Assembly: GCA_936450465.1 (NCBI GenBank)
Contig: OW388302.1
Location: 56,238,959-56,302,958 of the forward strand
From: Gibbula magus
Lineage: Eukaryota; Mollusca; Gastropoda; Trochida; Trochidae
Reading direction: 5' to 3'
DNA: 64,000 bases
Under the pieces are notes generated by a model. It was not told where the DNA came from, did not search any database, and saw only the letters and a program-made list of their open reading frames with translations. Below, piece after piece: positions 56,498 through 64,000 of the stretch. Made by a program: the position numbers and the translations under genes. The first letter of the stretch is position 1, and each line of letters begins with the position of its first letter.

Positions 56498-57229
56498 AAA
56501 AATACATACCCATTGATAAATTTAATGGCAGAAGCACCATAGAGCAATCTAGATATCAAAGCATTGCTACTTACCAATGAAATTAATAAATCGATTCAAC
56601 TTCATTTACAAGTTTTTTAATTTCCCGGTTCACTTTTAATGAATCACTTATCATTAACATATCCATGATAAGCCATAATCACGATAATAATGAATATAAC
56701 ATTATCATTTAAATACGAATTGTAGGTAACTTAACCAGCTTAACTCGTTTTTATATTTATTTTTATTGTTGCATACTTATAAATGTCAAAGACTATTCTA
56801 AAATTTAAAAAATCTAGTTTAGATTTGGTAAATAATGCTAATATAGGAAAAGTCCTTGCTCCATTAATCAAACCTCAGGTGAATTTAAGTAGGAATGAAT
56901 TTTAAAAGTAAAATATGTGAAAAAATGTTAGCATTATTATTATTATTATTATATACAAAATTTATATAGCGCCTTATTTGATATGTATCACTCTAAGGCG
57001 CTTCACACACGTATAGTATAGTATAGTATAAATGTATACAAAGAAAAGGAGTCTTCTACATAGTATATCCTTATCATGTTTATGAGACAAATAAATAATA
57101 GAGGATTATGTAACAAATGAGACAATTACAAGACACCAGACATTCATGTCGTTTATGTAAACAATATCTTAATAGTTAAAGAGTTAAATATTTTAATAGT
57201 TGCAAAATAAAATCTCACACCAATTCCCA

Positions 57230-58180
57230 ATTCCATCATTCTAACTTTCTCAGGAGGGGTTAGTGACTGGGATGATCCTACTGACAGTAAACAGATCATT
57301 AATGTCTCAATTATAGTGGGCTGCAAGTGCTTTTTTGGAACCACGTCATCAAACACAGCTGTCATACCGATAGTAATTCCCTTGGGCTTCGCAACATCTG
57401 GCAAGACATCATTCAGCAAACCTAAATCTGCCAGGATTTGGGGAGATTCCAAGCCACCTGAAAAGTACACATTTCATCAGAAAGTATTCTGTACAGTAGA
57501 ACTACTTAAATCATTGATTATATGTTTCAAGGTTATTATTTCTGAAACAAAGATATCAAATATTATGTCAATGTTGACCTATTACATTTAGATAAATTTT
57601 TTTTAGATATTTGGGAGGATATTTGCCCAGGTTTCCAAACAAAACGAAGATGATCTAGATTCAATTAATCATGTAAAAGGATAAGACCAACGATAATAGG
57701 GACAATCTAAATACGTTTATTATGTTTTTTACATTAAACTTACTAAGTGTCTTTGCCATTCGGAATGGCAAACCTCTCATAGCTGGTAATTCCCTTGAAT
57801 ATCAGTGTTTGCAGCTCCTGATCTGTAAGCATTAGCACGCATTTAACATAAGCTTCTACACCTTTTATAACATTATAATTGCATAACAATAATTTTCCGT
57901 AGAAAATGACGAATCTGTCCTATATAAATCGTTTCGATTGTAATCATATATGTCATCTAAATAATCAATTTGTGGATTTGTGAAACCTAGTAAGAAATCA
58001 ATTTATGAAAACGTAACCAGTTGATAAAAATACACAATAACTGCCCTAAGACACAAAAATACAATAAAACGTACCTTGTTGACATCGTTGGTGAATTGCT
58101 TCTGGCAACACAATAGTGTATGCAATATTTCCATCCGATAAAATGATGGCTTTCAACTCTAAAACATTACCAGTCGCCAT
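57230..58180 (-). pseudogene. Unrecognised multi-exon gene, 5' part (copy 2)
   Basis: Counterpart of 24092-25017. Exon 1 is 58180-58075 (MATGNVLELKAIILSDGNIA start), candidate exon 2 57822-57744 and an open block 57457 down to about 57280. Exon 2 is 9 bp shorter than in copy 1, a change that preserves frame. Without the AGGTCA element, the third block continues into different sequence (ETLMICLLSVGSSQSLTPPE). No family recognised. Confidence 0.35.
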
Positions 58181-58362
58181 CTTGTTTAAGGTTCCCGCGT
58201 CCCTCTTCCACTGGATGGACGGCAGAGGTAGAAGCGCTTCCAGGAAGAGAGGCGTGCAAAACGAACAGTCGTAAGAGGACTCTTCTGCTTCTGGAAGAGC
58301 AAATCGCACGTGCCTAAGAGTTTCCAGAAGAGGGTTCTTACTTCGGAAGTTGTTGAATCGCA

Positions 58363-58915
58363 CGCACCTCTTGAGACATCGTAGCAACCTGCTTTCTGAG
58401 TTTCGTTGATCTTAAAAATTCAGGGTGTTTTACCCCACATTTTTCACTCGCTTTTTGCAATACATCGCTTCCACGAATGTGCCCCTATGAGACATAGCAT
58501 CTCCTCGCAAAGACAAAATTGTTTTCTGGATGTACTCCGATCAGATTTCTCCTTGCTACAATTGTGCATGTTCAGCCATTTGAGTGTCTTTGTGGTAAGA
58601 ATTACAGGAACCACTCTACCTCTTTTGCCGATGATTTCGATGCGATGAAGGTTTGAATTTGTCAATGTCATTTTGGACGCTTCCCCTTGTCTTCTTCGGT
58701 TAAACAGAATAATAGAGGCCAATGCTGTTTCTGACAGTGAATCCCAAACATTTTCATCATCTTCTCTTTCCAAGGTATTGAATGCATTTTTGATAAAAGG
58801 GTAACATCCTTTATCAGAGGTATCAATTTTAGCATGAGCAACAATTGCATCCGACCATTCCAGTTTTCTTCAAAGAGCCGCTTATCTTCAAGGCCAAAGA
58901 TGGTTTTTCATACTG
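58363..58915 (-). pseudogene. Second tyrosine-recombinase-like gene (copy 2)
   Basis: Counterpart of 25182-25740: IEIIGKRGRVVPVILTTKTL, then CGVKHPEFLRSTKLRKQ-type sequence, truncated after MSQ as in copy 1. The upstream 5' UTR-like stretch and the ATG of the neighbouring gene follow directly. The absence of the C-terminal boxes in both copies shows the truncation is older than the duplication. Confidence 0.5.
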
Positions 58916-58962
58916 ATGAGTTAAACCAGAAAAGCTTGCTACACTTCCTGCTCTTGACAATA

Positions 58963-59026
58963 CAGTGAGTGAGTGAGTGAGTTGGGGTTAAACGCCGCTT
59001 TCAGGAGTATTTCACTTATATCGTGA
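58963..59026 (-). mobile_element. SINE 3'-end fragment (copy 2)
   Basis: Counterpart of 25801-25862. Confidence 0.75.
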
Positions 59027-59395
59027 CAAAACATCTCTGAATAAAGTTTGATCGATAAAGTATTCAAGATTTGCGTTTGGAAGCCCAAGTGAATTTCGTA
59101 AGTGAAGCAGCAATCGTAGTGAAAGGTGTGTTGTTCTGAAGAGCGCTTTAACATTGAAACCCCCATACCACAAAATGAGCTTATGCAAATGAGTATGCAA
59201 ATGAGTGTCACTTATCACCCACCCCCTATGTCAATACATCCCGCGGTATCTATAGAGTATGTAAATATATCTCGACGTGACTATTGTGTACATTCGTGAA
59301 AAGATTCTCTCGCTAACTGAAACCGTAAAAGATATGACGTCAGAGGACACGTGACTAATTTATCAAATTAGCATTCATAAAGGTTGTCAAACGAT

Positions 59396-59662
59396 GTCTG
59401 GAAAGGAATACAAGTGGGTAGCATTAGCATTCCCCCCGCCAAAAGCGAAACATCATTTCGGTGAAGAGGTGATTATATCGACGAGCAAAGAATGGTTCCC
59501 AACAAAAACTTTGTGTCTGGAGTGAGTGAGTGAGTTATTGTTTAACGCCGCTTCGGCAGTATTGCAGCCATTAGCGGCGAGATATTTAATTTATTTGCCT
59601 AATTTAAAAAAGAATTGTATCTGGAGGAAGAAAACAAAAGGAAGTGAATAGTTACAACATAC
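59396..59662 (+). pseudogene. Small open frame upstream of the integrase (copy 2)
   Basis: Counterpart of 26219-26506, likewise split by the LINE tail at 59521-59612. TTGTATCTGGA in the second target copy differs from copy 1. Confidence 0.35.
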
Positions 59663-59753
59663 CAGATTCGTGGGGAACTGTGCGTATTTTCATCTATTCT
59701 AGAACAGGAATAAACTGAAAACAAACCATGGACAAGATAATCGACGAGGTAGA

Positions 59754-60022
59754 GTGAGTGAGTTATTGTTTAACGCCGCTTCGGCAGTATTGCAGCCATT
59801 AGCGGCGAGATATTAATTTATTAGCCTAATTTAAAAAAGAAAATTGCAATTGAAAAACAGAACACGACACGAAGGCCGTAAAAACATCAGCGTATTATCA
59901 CAAGTTGAATACAAGCTGATAGTGAAAAGTTAAAATTTACAATTTGTCAATAAGGTGTACAGCCTTCACAAAATCTAAAACACGATGCTCACCAAAATGA
60001 GTAAAAACTTGATTGATTGAAG
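59754..60022 (-). mobile_element. 5'-truncated LINE insertion, copy 2 only
   Basis: 269 bp of LINE 3' end between GACGAGGTAGA at 59743-59753 and 60023-60033. Copy 1 has this string once, 15 bp into the acidic open frame at 26553. Confidence 0.95.
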
Positions 60023-60385
60023 GACGAGGTAGAATCTCATTCTATCAATCAACTCATCGAAGAACTATTATTCAAAGCCTATGTAACTGTCATTAAACGA
60101 AATATAACCAACCTACATTTTTCTAACGGAAGAAGAAGAAAAAGAAGAAGAAAATATCAACGAACAACACATATTGTCTACCGTCGACGAAGTAGAAGTC
60201 ACATGCGAATGGAAGAAATATATACACCAAACTCCGATACTGCAAAAGATATCGCCACTATACTTTCTTAAATACGAATGCCAAGACTATCGAGACACGA
60301 GACTGAAAACTGATCGCTGGATAAAACAACTCCTAGAATCTGTGCGTAACCACAGAGAAACGCAAAAAAAACACATCTCAGCATG
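60023..60385 (+). pseudogene. Acidic open frame upstream of the integrase (copy 2)
   Basis: Counterpart of 26553-26920, with its first codons (at 59728) cut off by the LINE insertion. The GAAGAA tract and both alternative frames are conserved. Confidence 0.3.
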
Positions 60386-61074
60386 ACACCATCAGAAGAG
60401 ATTTATCGAGAAAACTATTACAACCCGAGGAAAAGTGGAGCATTTGCTGGAGCCCAGAAGTTTATCAAAACTCTGAAAATCACCTATCCAAAAGTCAAAC
60501 CATACTGAGTTATGAAATGGCTACAGAAACAGGAAGCCTACTCGTTACATAAATCACAAATCAAAAGATTCAAGAGGAATAGAGTCATAGTTGGAGGAAT
60601 GGGAGTTCAACTCGATGCAGACCTATGCGACGTGGGGAATCTCTCGGAATATAACGATGGAATGAGATACATTCTCGTTCTGATAGACTGTTTTTCCAGA
60701 TATATGAATGGTGTCTAACGATCAAGGACAAATCGGCTAAAACCGTAGCAAACCCCATGAACAAGATCATAACCGGTATGGATAAACCGCCTTTTAACCT
60801 GAGAACGGATAAAGGAGGAGAATTCACTAATAAGCTGATTAAAAAGATATATGCAAAATATCACATCAAGCATTTCACCACTCAAAATTCGGACGTGAAA
60901 GCCAACTATTCAGAAAGATTTATACAATCGTTGAGAACGATGATGCACAGGTATTTCACTTACCAGAACACCTACAGATATGTAGACGTGATTCAAGACT
61001 TTATTTACAATTACAATCACCGTCCCCACCGCGGTTTCGTGTTCGATGTAATGAAACATTTAGCATCCTCGTAA
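60386..61074 (+). pseudogene. Polinton/Maverick integrase (copy 2)
   Basis: Counterpart of 26927-27618, starting MTPSEEIYRENYYNPRKSGA. It has a private TGA at 60506-60508 where copy 1 has CGA (Arg in KPYRVMKWL), plus the shared frameshift near 60716. Core motifs DADLCDV, LRTDKGGEF and SERFIQSLRTMMHRYF are retained. Confidence 0.85.
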
Positions 61075-62080
61075 CCCAGAACATTAGATGAAACCGAGAT
61101 CGATGGTTGATGTCGGGTCGTCCAGTCTGTGGAAGGAGAAGTTGTTTTAGTTGAAGCTATGTCTAAGTTGTTCTGCGCCTGACGCAACAGTAAGGCCTCG
61201 CCGTCAAACATGGCGTGATATTCGTATAATCTATCCTCCTTGATAGTGTTAATATCCAGCCATTCGTGAATTTCATCGAAAACGTTTGTTGTATGAGAAA
61301 AAGAACCACCCGGATATATCGTTTTAGTTCTTTCTAAACAGTCCGTCTTTTCATGTCTCCTACAACTCCAAAGCCTGCTGAAGCACGTATCACATAATCG
61401 GCATTTAAACCGTTGAGTGTATGTCGACAGTTTGGTGATGTAAGACAGATGATTCTCGTATACGTTCATGTTTAAAGTCGACACACGGGCGGTTGACTCG
61501 TGGTGGAGAAGTACACCAGGACACAAGATCGACCTTCGTCGAATTTACGAAATATATTTACCCGTACGTTGAACGTTTTTTCAAAAAGAAGAAGATATTC
61601 GGGTGCCCTCAATCCCTTAAATGTTTGAATACAAATGCGTTTGAGTCTATTCTCTTTCGTTTGTGTCCATTTGTCAAATAATCTTAGAATCGATTCTCTG
61701 TCGGGATGAGTTCGTTGTCCCTTGTTGTGAAACTTTTGGTGATGACAACATAATGCGCATAACGATTCAACATACTTTTCATCAGCAAAGAGAACGCATC
61801 TCAAATTCTTTAACCATTGCGGTAGCTGCGAGTCGTTAGGCACAAGACCTAACACATAATTCGTTCTATACACCCAGTAGCTTACGTTTGTAATGAGCGC
61901 AACTCGCCATTTGGTGGACGGGCCCTGTCGAAGCACAAAATCGCTTACGCTCTTCTTCCGACTTCTTTTAATCACACGGCGCATTGATTTTGAATCAGAA
62001 ACCCGAGGAGGAGTGTCAAATACAAACGTGTTTCGATATGGAATGAAATATCTGTATTCTCCGGTGTGAAGATGTCTTAA
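61031..62080 (-). pseudogene. Polinton DNA polymerase B, N-terminal part (copy 2)
   Basis: Counterpart of 27575-28640, with the same frameshift (near 61500) and the same head-on junction with the integrase. A 3-codon-scale change alters the ESLCALCCHHQKFHNKG region (a Cys/His pair is closer together than in copy 1). About 58 bp upstream are missing relative to copy 1. Confidence 0.8.
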
Positions 62081-62106
62081 AATAATCCCAAAAGAAAGGT
62101 CGACAT

Positions 62107-62683
62107 GATCCCCCGCCGCAAATTAATACTTCAAAATTTAAAAATAATGTCAAGATCAGCAAAATCGACGGTCAAACATGTCTTAAAAGTCAAAGTTCCA
62201 CTGTGACCTTGAGAAAAATGTCAAGGTCACCAAAATCTAATCAGCCCTTTGTCTTTCCTAGGAGGTGCATTATGTAAAAGATATGATGGAATTCCGGTGA
62301 ATGGTTCTTGAGATATCCCGCTGACAACCTTTATATGTACATTAACATGTCAAATATTCAAAGTTCCGCTGTGACCTTGAAAATTATGTCAAGGTCACCA
62401 AAATCTAATCAGCCCGTCGTCTTCCCTTGGAGAAGCTATGTGTAAAATATGAAGAGAATCCAGCAAATGGTTATTGAGAGTTTCATTGTGACCTTGAAAT
62501 GAAGGTCAATGTCACAAACCTCTGTAGGAACATTACTCTTGCTATGATGAACCCATATGAAAAGAATCCAGTGAATAGTATTTGAGTTATTCCATTTCGT
62601 ACGGACGTACAGATGTACGTACGTACGGACGGACGCAGCCGAATACTATATCCCCCGCTTCGCGCTAAACGCGCGACGGGGGA
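62107..62683. mobile_element. Short inverted-repeat element (ATCCCCCGCCGC ends), copy 2
   Basis: Counterpart of 28714-29289. The right terminal repeat has one difference (GCGCGACGGGGGAT). Confidence 0.75.
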
Positions 62684-62832
62684 TAACAATTGTTGTCGAA
62701 AGTCTATGCTCTGGGGATCCTCCTCTCCAGTTAAGGGGAAATTGTATGTGTGTACAATATCTCACGAGACATCGTGAGGCTGTAATATGATGTCTCTGTG
62801 CGTGTCATAAACATCCTGTAGAGCTTCATCGG

Positions 62833-64000
62833 CTAGTGTCCCGTTTTTATCAGTCCACGGTCTTCTATAGCCATGCTGGTCAGCTGACCACGACTGGGTT
62901 GAAGCCAACTAACATCATCTTCTCCTTCAACACCGCTTCCGCCACCAGTATGTATACGACGCTTATGACGCCAGAGTAATTTCCGATTTGAGAATTGTTC
63001 TTGACACGTGTGACATTTGTACGAACGTACTCGAACAGTTTGATGTGAATGACGAGCAATCGATTTGGCGTCGCCTAACTCGCCGCACATATCGCACAGC
63101 ATATCTTTAGGAGTAGTCCGTCGACAAGAACTCAGGTGTCTATTAAACAGGGTTCGAGAAGGAAAACACTCGTAACAGGACGCGCAAATATAAGGCGCTA
63201 TTCCTCGTTCTCCTCCCCTGCTCGGAGGTGCATCGTTCCGAGGTGAGATGAGGTGAGTTGGGGTTTAACGCCGCTTTCAAGAGTATTTCACTTATATCGC
63301 GGCTGCTAGTATTATGGCAGGGAGAAAGCCCGCAACGCCATATGGCTATGCATTGCGGTGAAACCTGCGAGCATCGGCTGGAACTAACGAACCATGGGTG
63401 CATCGTTCTGATGTTTTACTCTCCGACGGGCACATTTCAAACATTGGATAATGTGACGTCTAAGGTATGACCTTTTACGAAACTTCCAGTTACATAATAT
63501 ACATTGGAAGTAACGTCTTTCTATGCAGGCGCAATAGACGAGGTGTTTAATAGATGTCTTACGTCCATTTAACTCTTTCATACATATCCTGCATCGGAAA
63601 GTCTTTCCGGCTTGTATATTGACCTTAACAGCCACTCGGTCGGGCATAGGTGATCAAGCTTTGTAGTTAACTCTCCGCCTGATACATTTCATACCTCGGA
63701 TAATATGGTGTATAAACCTTGACCTTTTAACGAATTTATGGTTACATAATACACATTGGAAATAACGTCCTTCAACGCAACCGAGAGGTCTTACGATCTT
63801 TCACATTTTCTTTACATATCTTACATCGGTGATGACCTCTCCCTCGGGATTTATCCTTTTGTCGATTACTTTCTGCCATTTTGTGTGCGTTTGTTCTTCA
63901 ATGTAGCCTTGAGATGACGAAAGGTGCCGTGAAAGTCGCTGACGGGGAAGAAAATACCATTATCCTTGATATAACGTTGTCCAGTCTTGCCTCCATATCG
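62833..64000 (-). pseudogene. C2H2-type zinc-finger gene (copy 2, cut by window end)
   Basis: Counterpart of 29438-30690. The module FRCRICMKELNGRKTSIKHL, CACIERRYFQCILCNWKFRK is open through 63384-63647 here, slightly better preserved than in copy 1. The finger YKCHTCQEQFSNRKLLWRHK lies at 62960-63050. A truncated SINE at 63240-63391 again separates the parts. The 5' part lies beyond the window. Confidence 0.55.
63240..63391 (-). mobile_element. 5'-truncated SINE (copy 2)
   Basis: Counterpart of 29849-29999, same target duplication. Confidence 0.9.

Larger units (their letters stand above)
46160..64000 (+). repeat. Large duplicated segment, copy 2 (continues past the window)
   Basis: Direct repeat of 7706-30613. 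Offset is about 38,454 bp at the left end and 32,723 after the DIRS site. Private insertions here: the 146-bp-repeat element at 54141-56497 and a LINE fragment at 59754-60022. Confidence 0.95.

Overview
The window is eukaryotic: AT-rich, with GT-AG introns, (TA)n and (TTA)n microsatellites and densely packed, nested and mostly decayed transposable elements. The mix (a Nimb-like LINE with RNase H, a tRNA-derived SINE ending in GTGAGG repeats, DIRS, Polinton/Maverick, PIF/Harbinger and Helitron remains, and tyrosine-recombinase-like genes) suggests a marine invertebrate, most likely a mollusc and perhaps a gastropod. That placement is inference from repeat style. No rRNA, true tRNA gene, CRISPR array or operon was seen.

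Layout. 1-3.5 kb: two ends of a Helitron protein gene on the minus strand, separated by a non-autonomous element built of ~146-bp repeats. 3.8-4.3 kb: LINE 3' fragment. 5.6-7.35 kb: decayed multi-exon tyrosine-recombinase-like gene (minus). 7.7-30.6 kb: first copy of a duplicated segment. Its parts are a Harbinger relic (Myb-like helper plus DDE transposase), an AGGTCA-array element, a 5.7-kb DIRS retrotransposon found only here, an unrecognised minus-strand gene, a second recombinase-like gene, a Polinton relic (integrase facing the N-terminal part of a protein-primed DNA polymerase) and a zinc-finger gene. 30.7-43 kb: single-copy DNA with a two-exon PC4-like gene, two elements of the 146-bp-repeat family, a Cys/His-motif protein and a three-exon mucin-like membrane protein gene broken by a SINE. 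43.5-46.16 kb: the longest LINE copy. 46.16-64 kb: second copy of the duplicated segment, in the same orientation, running off the end of the window.

The two duplicate copies differ by roughly 1-2 percent by eye plus at least five copy-specific element insertions. Each therefore supplies the empty site for insertions in the other, which fixes boundaries and target-site duplications: DIRS (ATT target), two LINE fragments (15 and 11 bp), the 146-bp-repeat family (8 bp, AAAAATAC) and the AGGTCA-array element (less clear). The copies could be a tandem duplication with a ~38.45-kb unit or two unpurged haplotypes joined in an assembly.

Almost all coding regions are relics. The open frames that look most complete are the DIRS tyrosine recombinase, the PC4-like gene, the 185-aa Cys/His protein and, apart from its SINE, the mucin-like gene.
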